Below, one piece after another: positions 8,977 to 19,126 of a stretch of DNA of 64,000 nucleotides (position 1 is the first letter of the stretch; every line of letters starts with the position of its first letter). The notes under the pieces are model-generated. The model saw nothing but the letters and a program-made list of their open reading frames with translations, was not told the origin of the DNA and ran no database searches. This DNA comes from Burkholderiales bacterium (GTDB lineage Bacteria > Pseudomonadota > Gammaproteobacteria > Burkholderiales > SG8-41). The stretch is from the NCBI GenBank assembly GCA_030683105.1, contig JAUXMZ010000062.1, positions 1-64,000 of the forward strand. The letters are read 5' to 3'. A program made the position numbers and the translations under genes.

Positions 8977-9333
8977 CTATTTGGCGGAAGTCGGGAAAAA
9001 ATCCATGCAGACGCTGATGTTGCCAAACAGCGGCACGCGCACCGAATAAGCGGCGCTGATCACCACGCCGTCGCCATCCTTGGCGATTTCCAGATCCTGC
9101 GGGGTCACCGCCTTGATGTTCTCGATAACCGCGCGGTTATAGAAAGAGGTCTCGATCAGCCTGCGCTGCCCGGTACTCATGGCAGGATCATTGGCAATGG
9201 CCTTAAATTGCTGCCGGACGGAAAAGTATTCCATATAGGCCGGCCCGACCTTGAACCCGAGCAGCGCGACTAACACCAGAATTACCGACCAGATCAACAG
9301 CCCTGACAAACTTACGCCTTTTTGCTTATGCAT
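8977..9333 (-). CDS. DUF4845 membrane-anchored protein
   Basis: A 118-residue protein of unknown function with one N-terminal transmembrane helix (LSGLLIWSVILVLVALLGF), followed by a soluble domain that should face the periplasm. Small proteins of this type lie between lepB and rnc in many betaproteobacteria. I chose the second ATG (9333) because GAGGGG stands 6 bases before it; an ATG at 9339 is also in frame. Its position suggests a role near the signal peptidase, but none is established. Confidence 0.85.
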   Translation of the reverse strand: MHKQKGVSLSGLLIWSVILVLVALLGFKVGPAYMEYFSVRQQFKAIANDPAMSTGQRRLIETSFYNRAVIENIKAVTPQDLEIAKDGDGVVISAAYSVRVPLFGNISVCMDFFPTSAK

Positions 9334-9343
9334 GATCATCCCC

Positions 9344-10147
9344 TCATTTGATCGACTGACCGATTCTCTTGAATTCGTCGAAATTCCACCAGATCAGGAA
9401 GGCCTTGCCCACTATATTGGCTTCGGGCACAAATCCCCAGTAGCGGCTGTCGCTGCTGCTGTCACGGTTGTCTCCCATCAGGAAATAATGCCCCGGCGGA
9501 ACCGTGCATGTAAAACCGGTGTCATTGTAGGCGCAATTTTCCTTGAATGGGAACATGCGCACTCCGCTCAATTGCACCGGCGATACATCCTGCTGCGTCA
9601 GAATCGAATGCTGACGCTCGCCTAACGTTTCCTGAAAATGTTTCGCGGAAACGAAGTTCAGTCCCGCCTCGACATAATTATACTCGCCGTTGGCCGTGGT
9701 TTTGATGTCCTCGCCGTTGATCCGCAGCCGTTTGGCGTGGTACTCGATTTTGTCACCCGGCACTCCGACAACCCGCTTGATGTAATCGAGCGAAGGGTTC
9801 TCCGGATAGCGAAACACCATCACTTCACCGCGCCGGGGTTGATTAATGTCGGCCAGTTTGACATTGATTACCGGAAGCCGGATGCCATACGTGAATTTGT
9901 TCACCAATATGAAATCACCAACCAGCAGCGTCGGCAGCATCGAGCCCGAAGGGATCTTGAACGGTTCGACCAGAAAAGACCGCAGCATGAAAACGATCAG
10001 GATTACGGGGAAGAAACTCTTCGGATATTCAATCCACCATGGCTCCGGCTGGTCCTTGGCGCGCCACTTGCTCAGCACAAAATGGTCCAGCAGCCAGATG
10101 GCGCCGGTGAACACCAGCAGCAGAAACATTACAAGAGCAAAATTCAT
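9344..10147 (-). CDS. lepB: Signal peptidase I
   Basis: The inner-membrane serine/lysine protease cleaves signal peptides of exported proteins. The 267-residue protein has two N-terminal transmembrane segments and the family boxes PSGSMLPTLLVGD (catalytic Ser69), DYIKRVVGVPGDKI (catalytic Lys124) and GDNRDSSSDSRYWG. Its ATG overlaps the lepA stop (TAATG), giving the common lepA-lepB operon. Confidence 0.97.
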   Translation of the reverse strand: MNFALVMFLLLVFTGAIWLLDHFVLSKWRAKDQPEPWWIEYPKSFFPVILIVFMLRSFLVEPFKIPSGSMLPTLLVGDFILVNKFTYGIRLPVINVKLADINQPRRGEVMVFRYPENPSLDYIKRVVGVPGDKIEYHAKRLRINGEDIKTTANGEYNYVEAGLNFVSAKHFQETLGERQHSILTQQDVSPVQLSGVRMFPFKENCAYNDTGFTCTVPPGHYFLMGDNRDSSSDSRYWGFVPEANIVGKAFLIWWNFDEFKRIGQSIK

Positions 10148-11937
10148 TATTTCTCCACCTGCAGAATCGCGAGGAAAGCTTCCTGCGGAATCTCGACGTT
10201 TCCGACCTGCTTCATGCGTTTTTTCCCGGCTTTTTGCTTTTCCAGGAGTTTTTTCTTGCGTGTGATGTCACCGCCATAACACTTTGCCAGGACGTTCTTG
10301 CGCAGCGCTTTAACCGTTTCGCGCGCGATGATCTGCGAGCCGATCGCCGACTGCACTGCGATATCGAACATCTGACGCGGGATGAGCTGGCGCATGCGCG
10401 TGGCGAGATCGCGGCCGCGGTACTGGGCATTGGCACGATGGATGATCAGGGACAGCGCGTCGATGCGGTCGCCGTTGATCATGATGTCAAGCTTGACCAG
10501 GTCGGCAGCACGGTACTCGAGGAAGTCGTAATCGAGCGACGCGTAACCGCGCGAGACCGACTTCAGCTTGTCGAAAAAATCCATCACCACTTCATTGAGC
10601 GGCAGTTCGTAGGTCAGCATCACCTGCCGGCCCAGGTACTGGATATTGCGCTGCACGCCGCGCTTCTGGATGCACAGAGTAATCACCGTGCCCACATACT
10701 CCTGCGGCACCAGGATCTGCGCCGTGATGAGAGGTTCGCGTATCTCTTCCACTTTAGAGGCATCCGGCAGTTTCGAGGGATTCTCGATTTCGATCAGCGA
10801 TCCGTCCCGCAGCAGCACCTGATATACCACCGTCGGTGCGGTGGTAATGAGATTCATGTTGTATTCGCGCTCGAGCCGTTCCTGGACGATGTCGAGGTGC
10901 AGCAACCCGAGAAAACCGCAACGGAATCCAAATCCGAGCGCCTGCGAGGACTCCGGCTCGTAACGCAGCGAGGCATCGTTGAGATGCAATTTCTCCAGCG
11001 CGTCGCGCAATGAATCGTATTCGTTCGAATCCACCGGATACAGCCCGGCAAATACCTGCGGCTTGATTTCCTTGAATCCGGGCAGCGCCTCGGCTGCGGG
11101 ATGTGACTCCAGGGTCAGCGTATCACCGACGCGCGCCGCCTTGAGTTCCTTGATGCCCGCGATGATGAACCCAACCTCGCCCGCCGCCAGCCGTTCCCTG
11201 CTGCACGATTTCGGCGTGAATACCCCCACCTGTTCGCATACGTAACCCACTTTGGTGGACATGAACTGGATGCGGTCTTTGGGCTTCAGGCTGCCGTCCA
11301 CCACGCGCACCAGCATGACCACGCCGACATAGTTGTCAAACCAGGAATCTATGATCAGCGCCTTGAGCGGCTTGTCCGGATCTCCCTTGGGCGGCGGAAT
11401 GCGGGCGATTACGGCCTCCAGAATATCGGCCACGCCTTCGCCGGTCTTGGCGCTGACTTTGAGCGCATCTTTGGCAGGAATGCCGATGATGTCCTCGATC
11501 TCGGTGATCACGCGCTCGGGGTCCGATTGCGGCAGATCCATTTTGTTGAGCACCGGGACTACTTCCACACCCTGCTCGGTTGCGGTGTAGCAGTTGGCCA
11601 CGGTCTGCGCCTCTACTCCCTGCGAGGCATCGACCACCAGCAGCGCACCTTCGCAGGCGGACAGCGAGCGCGACACCTCGTATGAAAAATCAACGTGCCC
11701 CGGAGTGTCGATCAGGTTCAGCTGATAAATTTGTCCGTCGCGCGCACGATACTCGAGGGCAGCCGTCTGCGCCTTGATCGTGATGCCGCGCTCGCGCTCC
11801 AGATCCATGGAGTCGAGCACCTGCGCCCCCATCTCGCGGTCCGACAGGCCGCCGCACAATTGTATGATGCGGTCGGCCAGCGTCGATTTGCCGTGATCGA
11901 TGTGGGCAATGATGGAAAAATTGCGGATATGCTGCAT
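10147..11937 (-). CDS. lepA: Elongation factor 4 (LepA) GTPase
   Basis: A ribosome-associated translational GTPase. The product has 596 residues from the ATG at 11937 ([20 protein letters not shown]). It shows the P-loop [10 protein letters not shown]3 DTPGHVDF, G4 NKMD and the LepA-specific C-terminal domain ending in [23 protein letters not shown] 12 bases upstream (11949) is possible but overlaps a hairpin. Confidence 0.97.
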   Translation of the reverse strand: MQHIRNFSIIAHIDHGKSTLADRIIQLCGGLSDREMGAQVLDSMDLERERGITIKAQTAALEYRARDGQIYQLNLIDTPGHVDFSYEVSRSLSACEGALLVVDASQGVEAQTVANCYTATEQGVEVVPVLNKMDLPQSDPERVITEIEDIIGIPAKDALKVSAKTGEGVADILEAVIARIPPPKGDPDKPLKALIIDSWFDNYVGVVMLVRVVDGSLKPKDRIQFMSTKVGYVCEQVGVFTPKSCSRERLAAGEVGFIIAGIKELKAARVGDTLTLESHPAAEALPGFKEIKPQVFAGLYPVDSNEYDSLRDALEKLHLNDASLRYEPESSQALGFGFRCGFLGLLHLDIVQERLEREYNMNLITTAPTVVYQVLLRDGSLIEIENPSKLPDASKVEEIREPLITAQILVPQEYVGTVITLCIQKRGVQRNIQYLGRQVMLTYELPLNEVVMDFFDKLKSVSRGYASLDYDFLEYRAADLVKLDIMINGDRIDALSLIIHRANAQYRGRDLATRMRQLIPRQMFDIAVQSAIGSQIIARETVKALRKNVLAKCYGGDITRKKKLLEKQKAGKKRMKQVGNVEIPQEAFLAILQVEK

Positions 11938-11942
11938 TGAAA

Positions 11943-11961
11943 AGGGCACCTAAGGTGCCCC
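11943..11961 (-). terminator. Hairpin between the glutaredoxin-like gene and lepA
   Basis: GGGCACC-TAA-GGTGCCC forms a 7-bp stem with a 3-base loop, followed on the minus strand by TTTTC. It lies between the end of the glutaredoxin-like gene and the lepA start, so it may terminate the stress-operon transcript or control lepA translation. The stem is short, so confidence is limited. Confidence 0.45.
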
Positions 11962-11984
11962 GAAAAGCGGTAAGAACCTAAATT

Positions 11985-12248
11985 TTAACAAATTTTCGCC
12001 AAATATTCAGAAAAAACCGCAGGCTCGAGCCGGTAATGGCAGATTTCCGTGGCATCGTGTGCGAGCAACGGCACTTTATCCCCGTAGCGCTGCTCCAGTT
12101 CGGGACGGCTGTCGACATCGATGATATCGAGTTCGAAATGAAAACCGGCCTGCAACAAGCGCAGGCCGGCGATCATTTCATCACACAGATGGCAGTAGTT
12201 GCGGCTGTAGACGGTCAGTCTGACCGGGTCAGCGCGGTGGATTGCCAT
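11985..12248 (-). CDS. Glutaredoxin-like (DUF836) thiol protein
   Basis: An 87-residue protein with a thioredoxin fold beginning MAIHRADPVRLTVYSRNYC. It carries a CxxC redox motif (YCHLCDEM) at the usual glutaredoxin position and a ligand-like VPLLAHD segment, and the length fits DUF836. I chose the ATG at 12248, which overlaps the end of the mucD-like gene by 20 bases. Glutaredoxin-like genes in the gap between mucD and lepA recur in betaproteobacteria. The substrate is unknown. Confidence 0.85.
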   Translation of the reverse strand: MAIHRADPVRLTVYSRNYCHLCDEMIAGLRLLQAGFHFELDIIDVDSRPELEQRYGDKVPLLAHDATEICHYRLEPAVFSEYLAKIC

Positions 12249-13629
12249 CAATCTGGAACGGCACGTAGAGCGAATTGTTGCCGCGGCGTATCCGCAACGC
12301 GATGATGCTGCCCTTTTCAACCTGGTTCATCATCTGGAACAGCTGATCGACGCCACTGACGACCTGGTTGTTGACCGAGAGTATGACGTCGCCGCGGCGG
12401 ATTCCGGCGCGCGCCGCTGCTCCCTGGGCATTCTCCACCATGACCCCGCCCTCGATCTTGAGTTCATTGCGCTTGGCATCCGTTAGCTCACTTAACGTCA
12501 GGCCAAACTGGGTGGGTGCAGCGGCCGGCGGCTTGCCACCGCGGCGCGACTGCTGACGCGCACGATCGTCCTGCAATTCGGAAATCGTGATCGGAAGGTC
12601 GCGCGCACTCTTGTTGCGCCAGATCTGGACCGTTACCTTGCTGCCCGGCGGCGTGCCGCCGACGATACGCGGCAGATCCTCTGAAGCATTCACGGCTTTG
12701 CCGTCGAACTTCACAATCACATCGCCCGGCTCTATTCCCGCCTTGTCGGCCGGGCCGCCTTTTTCAACCGAGTTGACCAGCGCGCCCTGCGGCCGCGGCA
12801 AGCCGAACGATTCCGCAAGTTCCTTGGTCACGGGCTGGATCACCACGCCGATACGGCCGCGGGTCACTTTCCCTGTGGTGCGCAGCTGCTGCGCGATCTG
12901 GTTGGCGACGTCGATCGGGATCGCAAACGACAAGCCCATGAAACCGCCGGTGCGGCTGTAAATCTGGGAATTGATTCCCACTACTTCGCCTCTGAGGTTG
13001 AACAGCGGCCCGCCCGAATTTCCCGGGTTCACCGCAACGTCAGTCTGAATGAAAGGGACGAAGTTTTCCTGCGGCAGAGAGCGTCCCTTGGCGCTTACGA
13101 TGCCTGCCGTTACCGAATTTTCAAAACCGAACGGAGAACCGATGGCCGCCACCCACTCTCCAACCTTAAGCTTGGAGGGATCCCCGAACTTGACCAGCGG
13201 CAGGCCGGCAGCCTCGATTTTAATCAGCGCCACATCGGTGCGGCGGTCGGCGCCTATGACTTTAGCCTTGAATTCGCGCTTGTCGGTGAGCCTGACGGTG
13301 ATTTCGTCCGCCGCATCGACCACGTGCGCATTGGTCAGGATGTAACCATCGGCGCTGATGATAAAACCCGAGCCCAGGGACTGCGGCTGGAATTCACGCT
13401 GCCCGGGACCGGGGTTGGGAATAAAGCGCCGGAAAAACTCGTAGAAAGGATCGTCTTCCTGCAGATTGGGGATCTGCGGCGCCAGCGGATTGGGGCGCGC
13501 TGTCTGCGTCGTGCTGATATTGACTACCGCCGGTCCCTGCTTCTCGACCAGTTCGGTGAAATCCGGAAGCTGAGCCGCAACCGCCACCGGCACCAATAAA
13601 CAAAGCACAACTAAAAACCGTCTTAGCAT
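12229..13629 (-). CDS. mucD: Periplasmic serine protease of the DegP/HtrA family
   Basis: A trypsin-like periplasmic protease and chaperone for misfolded envelope proteins, 466 residues. It has a signal peptide (MLRRFLVVLCLLVPVAVAAQ), the catalytic triad His102 (TNAHVV), Asp132 (RTDVALIKI) and Ser205 (NPGNSGGPLF), and two C-terminal PDZ domains (about residues 265-355 and 375-460). It follows rpoE-rseA-mucB, the MucD arrangement, so it is probably a member of the sigma-E regulon. GAGG lies 8 bases before the ATG. Confidence 0.94.
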   Translation of the reverse strand: MLRRFLVVLCLLVPVAVAAQLPDFTELVEKQGPAVVNISTTQTARPNPLAPQIPNLQEDDPFYEFFRRFIPNPGPGQREFQPQSLGSGFIISADGYILTNAHVVDAADEITVRLTDKREFKAKVIGADRRTDVALIKIEAAGLPLVKFGDPSKLKVGEWVAAIGSPFGFENSVTAGIVSAKGRSLPQENFVPFIQTDVAVNPGNSGGPLFNLRGEVVGINSQIYSRTGGFMGLSFAIPIDVANQIAQQLRTTGKVTRGRIGVVIQPVTKELAESFGLPRPQGALVNSVEKGGPADKAGIEPGDVIVKFDGKAVNASEDLPRIVGGTPPGSKVTVQIWRNKSARDLPITISELQDDRARQQSRRGGKPPAAAPTQFGLTLSELTDAKRNELKIEGGVMVENAQGAAARAGIRRGDVILSVNNQVVSGVDQLFQMMNQVEKGSIIALRIRRGNNSLYVPFQIDGNPPR

Positions 13630-13674
13630 ACAACTAACCTCATGTTTATAAAGTTAAACAATGGAAAACCCGCC

Positions 13675-14667
13675 TTATCTGGCGGAAGCTGAATTGACCC
13701 GCAACTCGAGGGAGTTGGCGATCTGCATGATGGTCACGGCAGGCGCCTCGCCCAACACCGTCACGACATGGCCGGCGTGGGGCCGCGTATAAATGTTGAC
13801 GGCGCCCTGATGAGCGAGCGCCTGCGCGACCACCCGATCCTTCGGCTTCGCTTCGATGAAGACCGACACGGCCGTGATTCCGTCCGAGAGCACGATATGC
13901 GACACGGCGCCGTGCCGTCCTGCTATCGAACGGTTGATTTCAGTCGTTTTTCTGAAACCGGCCGGCTGATGGCCAACCACCCAGCCGGCATCCGCCTTTT
14001 GTTCCGATACGGTCAGTGCCGACCGGTCGACACGCCAGTTTTTGCTTATCGCCGCGTATTTCGACTTGACTTTGTCGCTGTTGAAATTGCCGCCTATCGT
14101 AAGTTGAGTGAACGCAAATGACTCTATCGTCTCGCGCTTTTCATTGATGGTGCGCGTCCGTAACGGCAGGCCCGAACCCGTTTCGGCGCAGAAACTGCGG
14201 CCGTAGCGCATATTGTCTTTGGGTTCGAGCATCACGACGTTGCAATCATAGCCCGCAACGCGGTCATTTCCAGCCAATTTTACCGTATAGTTTTCGACTA
14301 TCCCCGACATCCGCTCCGGCACCAGCACCGGCAACTGCCGGGTGTCACGCTGTTCTATGATTACCGTTTTAAGGTTGGGCAGGTAACAGGTGAGCTGGTC
14401 GTTGTTGCGTATCACCTCGCGCGGCGGTCCGTCGAGCGCCTCGAGTTTCTCGAATTCGCCGCCTGCGTTATTTACATAGTGAACAATCCGCGACGTTTCC
14501 GACTTGCCGCCATGCTGGTATACGAACGTGCCTGAATAGTTGAACTGGCGCGTGGCATTCGCTATTTTCTTGAGCAGAGCAAACGCTTCCTGGGTATTGT
14601 CATTCCCGGCGTGTGCGACATCCGCTGCCATCAACCCCAGGATAACCAACGGCAAAACTTTTATCAT
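13675..14667 (-). CDS. mucB: Sigma-E regulatory protein RseB/MucB
   Basis: A periplasmic protein that binds the anti-sigma factor RseA and shields it from the site-1 protease, sensing lipoproteins or lipopolysaccharide. It is 330 residues with a signal peptide (MIKVLPLVILGLMAADVAHA), the large LolA-like domain (FNYSGTFVYQHGGKSETSRI) and the smaller C-terminal domain (AGWVVGHQPAGF). It is the third gene of the rpoE-rseA-mucB-mucD operon. Confidence 0.93.
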   Translation of the reverse strand: MIKVLPLVILGLMAADVAHAGNDNTQEAFALLKKIANATRQFNYSGTFVYQHGGKSETSRIVHYVNNAGGEFEKLEALDGPPREVIRNNDQLTCYLPNLKTVIIEQRDTRQLPVLVPERMSGIVENYTVKLAGNDRVAGYDCNVVMLEPKDNMRYGRSFCAETGSGLPLRTRTINEKRETIESFAFTQLTIGGNFNSDKVKSKYAAISKNWRVDRSALTVSEQKADAGWVVGHQPAGFRKTTEINRSIAGRHGAVSHIVLSDGITAVSVFIEAKPKDRVVAQALAHQGAVNIYTRPHAGHVVTVLGEAPAVTIMQIANSLELRVNSASAR

Positions 14668-14675
14668 GGGAATAA

Positions 14676-15185
14676 CTAGCGGTTCTGCGGGGTCGGGCTG
14701 ACAGATACGCTGCGAATGTAGGGAACGACGCCCTGAATTGCAGTGCTGGGAGAAAATCCCTGGTGCGCCAGCAGATATTCATTCATCTGGCCCTGGCTGT
14801 TGATACTCGCCAGTTGCGCCGGCGCAGGCTCGGCCAGGTGGACGGAAGCGGGCGAGCCGGGGGCGGTCAATGGGTTGTTCGAAAATGCGACCCAGGCCAC
14901 AACCGAAACCGCGGCCAGTGACGCAGCGATCGACATCGCGTTGCGGACAACATTTTTTGCGGCACGCCGCTGCGGGGCAAGCATGGTGGGTTCCAGCGCC
15001 AGGCGCTCGGCGATACACCGGCTGAAATCGGACGATATCCGGGAATCGCCGCGCAGGGTATCGCCGATCAGATTGAACATCTCCCACGAGTCCTGCGCGT
15101 CGTTGTTCTGCTTCAGGAGGGCAAGCTGCCGCTCCATCTCCTGATCGTCAAGTTCGCCGTCAATCAACGCCGAGAGTTTTTCCAT
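14676..15185 (-). CDS. rseA: Sigma-E anti-sigma factor RseA/MucA
   Basis: A single-pass inner-membrane anti-sigma factor of 169 residues. The N-terminal cytoplasmic domain (MEKLSALIDGELDDQEME and SWEMFNLIGDTLRGD) would bind RpoE. A transmembrane segment near residues 85-105 (AMSIAASLAAVSVVAWVAF) leads to a periplasmic tail that would bind RseB and be cut by DegS-type proteases; rseP in this window would be the site-2 protease. The ATG follows the rpoE stop by one base. Confidence 0.93.
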   Translation of the reverse strand: MEKLSALIDGELDDQEMERQLALLKQNNDAQDSWEMFNLIGDTLRGDSRISSDFSRCIAERLALEPTMLAPQRRAAKNVVRNAMSIAASLAAVSVVAWVAFSNNPLTAPGSPASVHLAEPAPAQLASINSQGQMNEYLLAHQGFSPSTAIQGVVPYIRSVSVSPTPQNR

Positions 15186-15186
15186 C

Positions 15187-15786
15187 TCACCATCTCCTGT
15201 CTTTGTTGGTTCCGATCAAGGGCCGCAGTTTTTCGGCGATGGCTTCACGCGCCCTGAATATCCGTGACCGCACAGTGCCGATCGGGCAATTCATGATGTT
15301 CGCGATATCCTCGTAACTCAGCCCTTCAATCTCACGAAGAGTAATCGCAGTTCTCAGTTCTTCTGGCAACTGTCCGAGGGATTGGTTCACTGTTTCTGCA
15401 ACCTGCTTGCTCATCAGCTGGTTTTCCGGGGTGTTCAGGTCCCGCAACTGATCGCCCTCATCCATACTTTCCGCTGATTCGTTGTCCATGCTGGTGGTGG
15501 TTGGCGCACGCCGCCCCAGCGCCACCAGGTAGTTTTTGGCGGTATTGATGCCAATCCGGTACAGCCAGGTATAAAAAGCGCTGTCGCCTCGAAACGTCGG
15601 CAGCGCCCGGTACGCCTTGATAAAGGCTTCCTGTGTCACATCCTCGACTTCAGTCGGGTCTCTTATGAAACGCGACAGCAGCCGCCCGAGCTTACGCTGG
15701 TATTTGCTTACCAGCAGCCCGAATGCTTGCTTGTCCCCGCGCTGCGCGCGTTCGACCAGTTTCTGATCGATTTCGCGATCGCTCAT
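15187..15786 (-). CDS. rpoE: RNA polymerase sigma-E (ECF) factor
   Basis: The 199-residue extracytoplasmic-function sigma factor of the envelope-stress response (RpoE/AlgU). Region 2 reads YQRKLGRLLSRF and VEDVTQEAFIKAYRALP; region 4 reads LREIEGLSYEDIANIMNCP followed by GTVRSRIFRARE. It heads the rpoE-rseA-mucB-mucD operon. A sigma-E-like promoter lies upstream, consistent with autoregulation. Confidence 0.97.
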   Translation of the reverse strand: MSDREIDQKLVERAQRGDKQAFGLLVSKYQRKLGRLLSRFIRDPTEVEDVTQEAFIKAYRALPTFRGDSAFYTWLYRIGINTAKNYLVALGRRAPTTTSMDNESAESMDEGDQLRDLNTPENQLMSKQVAETVNQSLGQLPEELRTAITLREIEGLSYEDIANIMNCPIGTVRSRIFRAREAIAEKLRPLIGTNKDRRW

Positions 15787-15901
15787 CCCATCCGTCCCTG
15801 ACCTTAAGCTTATTTTTCAAGTCGAGCACGTCACCGGCCAGACAAAGCGCACAGTATACCCGCCCGACCCGCTTCTGTGGGCCGAAGGACAGATCGTTTT
15901 A

Positions 15902-15931
15902 CCAAAGACCGGCCCGGCAAAATTTAGTTCC
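15902..15931 (-). promoter_or_regulatory. Candidate sigma-E promoter of rpoE
   Basis: On the minus strand GGAACT (15926-15931) is followed, after a spacer close to the 16-17 bp of sigma-E promoters, by TCTTT (15904-15908). The layout fits the GGAACTT/TCTGA consensus, though the -10 part is imperfect. It is about 115 bp before the rpoE start in the divergent rpoE/nadB gap (15787-16023), which otherwise holds nothing I can identify. Confidence 0.4.
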
Positions 15932-16023
15932 TTTCAGTGGAAAACCGGCCTCCGGGGCCGCGTCATCCCGGGTTTGACCGGCCTGGTTTATCGGCTAACA
16001 TGACATTTTCCCGTGGACAAAAG

Positions 16024-17598
16024 ATGCCGACCCGGTTTGACGTCCTGATTATCGGCACCGGCCTAGCCGGCCTCACGCTTGCCCTGCACAGCGCCGACCG
16101 CAAGCGGGTCGCCCTCGTCACCAAAAAACAGCTGATAGACGGGGCCAGCGACTGGGCCCAGGGCGGCATTGCGGCGGTCCTGGCCGGTGACGACACCACA
16201 GAATCGCATATCCGGGACACCCTCGTGGCCAGTGCCGGTCTCAGCAACGCACAAGTCACCCGCCACGTCGTCGAGCATGGGCGCGACTGCATCCAATGGC
16301 TGATCAGCCAGGGCGTGCCGTTTACCCGCGATGCCGCGAGCGACACCGGCTACCATCTCACCACGGAGGGCGGCCACAGCCACCGCCGCGTGATCCACGC
16401 CGCTGACGCGACCGGCCACGCGGTGCAAGCCACGCTCGAAAGCAAGGTCAGGGCACACCCCAACATCACCCTGTTCGAGCACCACAACACTATCGATCTG
16501 ATCACCGGCGCCAAGCTGGGCCTGACCGACAACCGCTGCTACGGCTGCTATGCGCTGGAGACCGAAACCGGGAAAGTCCATGCCATCGCGGCCCAGCATA
16601 CGGTGCTGGCGACCGGGGGCGCCGGCAAGGTCTATCTCTACACCACGAATCCCGACACCTCGACCGGTGACGGCATCGCGATGGGCTGGCGTGCCGGCTG
16701 CCGTGTGGCCAATATGGAATTCATCCAGTTCCATCCGACCTGCCTTTACCACCCCCAGGCCAAATCGTTTCTGATCTCCGAAGCGGTGCGCGGCGAAGGC
16801 GGCATCCTGACGCTGCCGGACGGCACCCGTTTCATGACCGGCCACGACCCGCGCGCGGAACTGGCGCCGCGCGACATCGTCGCGCGCGCCATCGATTACG
16901 AGATGAAAAAACACGGCCTGGAATGCGTACATCTCGACATCTCGCACCAACCCGCCGATTTCATCAGGGCGCATTTCCCGACCATTTACGCGCGCTGCCT
17001 GGATTTCGGCATCGACATCACCCGCCAGCCGATTCCCGTGGTGCCGGCTGCGCACTATACCTGCGGCGGCATCATGGCCGACCGTTCGGGGCGCACCGAT
17101 CTGCCCGGTCTTTATGCCATAGGAGAAACCGCATTCACCGGGTTGCACGGCGCCAATCGCCTCGCCAGCAATTCTTTGCTCGAATGCCTGGTGTTCGGCA
17201 TGGCCGCATCCAGCGACATCCTGGCCCAGCCCGCCATGCCCTGCCCCGATCTGCCGCAATGGGACGAGAGCCGCGTCACCGATGCCGACGAGGAAATAGT
17301 GATCTCGCACAACTGGGACGAGCTGCGGCGCTTTATGTGGGACTACGTCGGCATCGTGCGCACCAACAAGCGTCTGGAACGCGCGCTGCACCGCATCCGC
17401 CTGCTGCAGGAGGAAATCCATGACTATTACGCCAACTTTCGCGTCACCAACGATCTGCTGGAACTGCGCAACCTGGTGACCACCGCTGAACTGATCGTGA
17501 GGAGCGCGCTGATGCGGCACGAGAGCCGCGGGCTGCATTTCAGCCTGGACTATCCGGATACGCTGGCTGAAGCGCGCAACACGATCCTCGTCAGATAA
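16024..17598 (+). CDS. nadB: L-aspartate oxidase
   Basis: The FAD enzyme oxidises L-aspartate to iminoaspartate, the first step of de novo NAD synthesis. It is 524 residues from the ATG at 16024, with the FAD-binding motif [15 protein letters not shown], the substrate loop [24 protein letters not shown] region near residues 110-130, [12 protein letters not shown], and the C-terminal [20 protein letters not shown]. An ATG at 16000 is in frame and would add 8 residues; GGA lies 6 bases before the chosen start. It is divergent from rpoE. Confidence 0.94.
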   Translation: MPTRFDVLIIGTGLAGLTLALHSADRKRVALVTKKQLIDGASDWAQGGIAAVLAGDDTTESHIRDTLVASAGLSNAQVTRHVVEHGRDCIQWLISQGVPFTRDAASDTGYHLTTEGGHSHRRVIHAADATGHAVQATLESKVRAHPNITLFEHHNTIDLITGAKLGLTDNRCYGCYALETETGKVHAIAAQHTVLATGGAGKVYLYTTNPDTSTGDGIAMGWRAGCRVANMEFIQFHPTCLYHPQAKSFLISEAVRGEGGILTLPDGTRFMTGHDPRAELAPRDIVARAIDYEMKKHGLECVHLDISHQPADFIRAHFPTIYARCLDFGIDITRQPIPVVPAAHYTCGGIMADRSGRTDLPGLYAIGETAFTGLHGANRLASNSLLECLVFGMAASSDILAQPAMPCPDLPQWDESRVTDADEEIVISHNWDELRRFMWDYVGIVRTNKRLERALHRIRLLQEEIHDYYANFRVTNDLLELRNLVTTAELIVRSALMRHESRGLHFSLDYPDTLAEARNTILVR

Positions 17599-17599
17599 T

Positions 17600-19126
17600 T
17601 TATTGCGCGAGACCTGAGTTTTTTTCCCGCAGCCCTTCCGGGAGCACCCGGTGCTCCAGCACATCGAATGCCCACTGGATCAGCAGCGCCAGCGCCGCCG
17701 CAGGGATGGCGCCGGCTAGCAGCAGCGTATTGTCGTTGACCGCCAACCCCGCCACGATGCGCTCGCCGTAGCCTCCCGCCCCGATAAAGGCCGCGATGGT
17801 TGCAGTGCCGACGTTGATCACGGCCGAGGTCTTGATGCCGGCCAGGATGGAGCGCATCGCCAGCGGCAGCTCGATCAGGCGCAGCCGCGCCGCTTCAGGC
17901 AAGCCCAGCGCCTGCGCCGACTCCCTCAACGGAGCGGCAATATCGACAAGTCCGCTGTGGGTGTTGCGCACGATGGGCAGCAGCGCGTAGAAAAACAATG
18001 CGAGGATGGCCGGCGCCGTGCCTATCGTGCCCAGCAGCGCGATCAAAAAAGCGAGCAGCGCCAGCGATGGTATGGTCTGGAGCATGCCGACGGCCGATAC
18101 GATCCAGTAGCCGCTGCGTGGCGAGCGCGCCGCAAGTATGCCCAGTGGGATGCCCGCCGCCACGCTCATCGCCAGGGAAGAAAACACCAGCAGCAGGTGC
18201 TGCAGCGTCAGCCGGCCCAGGTCTGCGCCGAACAGCACGGCGGCGAAAGATTTTCTTGAATCCTCGGCCACTGCGCCTGCCAGCCCGCCGGGCGTCGCGA
18301 GAAAATGCCGTGCCGCCACAATGAAAGGCGCGCCAGAGATCTCGACCAATGCGTTCAGCTCTATCATGCGTTGCGCCGGGATCCGCCCCTCAAGTTTTTG
18401 CAGCGCCGCCCATGATTGCGGAAAACGCTGCGGCAGATCGAGCCGGTAGAGCAGCACCGCCTCATAATCCGGGAAAAAATGCCGGTCATCCGCGAGCACG
18501 CGCAATCGATACTTCCCGATTTTTGCGTCAGTGGTATAGATGTCAATCAGGTCGATCTGCCCTGCCGCAAGCGCTTCATAGGCCAGACCATGGTCGAGTC
18601 CCCGTGGCGCGGCAAACGACAGCCGGTAGGCGCGGCTCAGCGCGCCCCAGCCGTCCTTGCGATTCAGAAATTCCTGGGATATGCCGGGCTTCAGGGCAGA
18701 ATGGCGCGCAAGATCTGAAATGGTGCGAACCCCTAACGCCGCGGCACGCTCTTCACGCATGGCCAGCGCATAGGTATTGCCGAACCCCAGCGGCACCGCC
18801 ACTCCCAGGCCGTGCGGTGCGAGTTCACGCTTGAGTTCATCCAGGCTCGCGGGTGATTTACGCTGCAGCAGTTCGAAGGCGATGGTGCCCGTGTATTCGG
18901 GATAGACATCGATCGCGCCGCTTTTGAGCGCGGCGAACACGATCCCGGTGTTGCCCAGCCCCTGCTGGTGGACGGCCCGCGCCTCGCCCGCGGCGTTCAC
19001 GGTCTGGGTGATGATTTCTCCCAGGATGTACGATTCGGTAAACCGCTTGGACCCGACGTTGAGCGCGGGCTGCGCGGAACATAATGCCGGCGCGAGCAAC
19101 AATATCAGCAGGCGCAACTGCATCAT
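17600..19126 (-). CDS. Osmoprotectant-type ABC transporter, fused substrate-binding protein and permease
   Basis: A 508-residue fusion. Residues 1-20 look like a signal peptide. Residues about 20-285 form an OpuAC/ProX-like substrate-binding domain (LNVGSKRFTESYILGEI, GIVFAALKSGAIDVYPEYTG, LIDIYTTDAKIGKYRL). Residues about 300-495 form a ProW-like permease with about six hydrophobic helices and an EAA-like loop (LREAQALGLPEAARL-type region). Glycine betaine, choline or carnitine are the usual ligands; the real substrate is unknown. It is coupled by an ATGA overlap to the ATPase gene upstream. Confidence 0.9.
   Translation of the reverse strand: MMQLRLLILLLAPALCSAQPALNVGSKRFTESYILGEIITQTVNAAGEARAVHQQGLGNTGIVFAALKSGAIDVYPEYTGTIAFELLQRKSPASLDELKRELAPHGLGVAVPLGFGNTYALAMREERAAALGVRTISDLARHSALKPGISQEFLNRKDGWGALSRAYRLSFAAPRGLDHGLAYEALAAGQIDLIDIYTTDAKIGKYRLRVLADDRHFFPDYEAVLLYRLDLPQRFPQSWAALQKLEGRIPAQRMIELNALVEISGAPFIVAARHFLATPGGLAGAVAEDSRKSFAAVLFGADLGRLTLQHLLLVFSSLAMSVAAGIPLGILAARSPRSGYWIVSAVGMLQTIPSLALLAFLIALLGTIGTAPAILALFFYALLPIVRNTHSGLVDIAAPLRESAQALGLPEAARLRLIELPLAMRSILAGIKTSAVINVGTATIAAFIGAGGYGERIVAGLAVNDNTLLLAGAIPAAALALLIQWAFDVLEHRVLPEGLREKNSGLAQ

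Noticed and set aside
16063..17664. 533-codon open frame antisense to nadB
   Set aside because: It is exactly opposite a well-conserved gene, has no recognisable domain, and long antisense frames are expected in GC-rich coding sequence.
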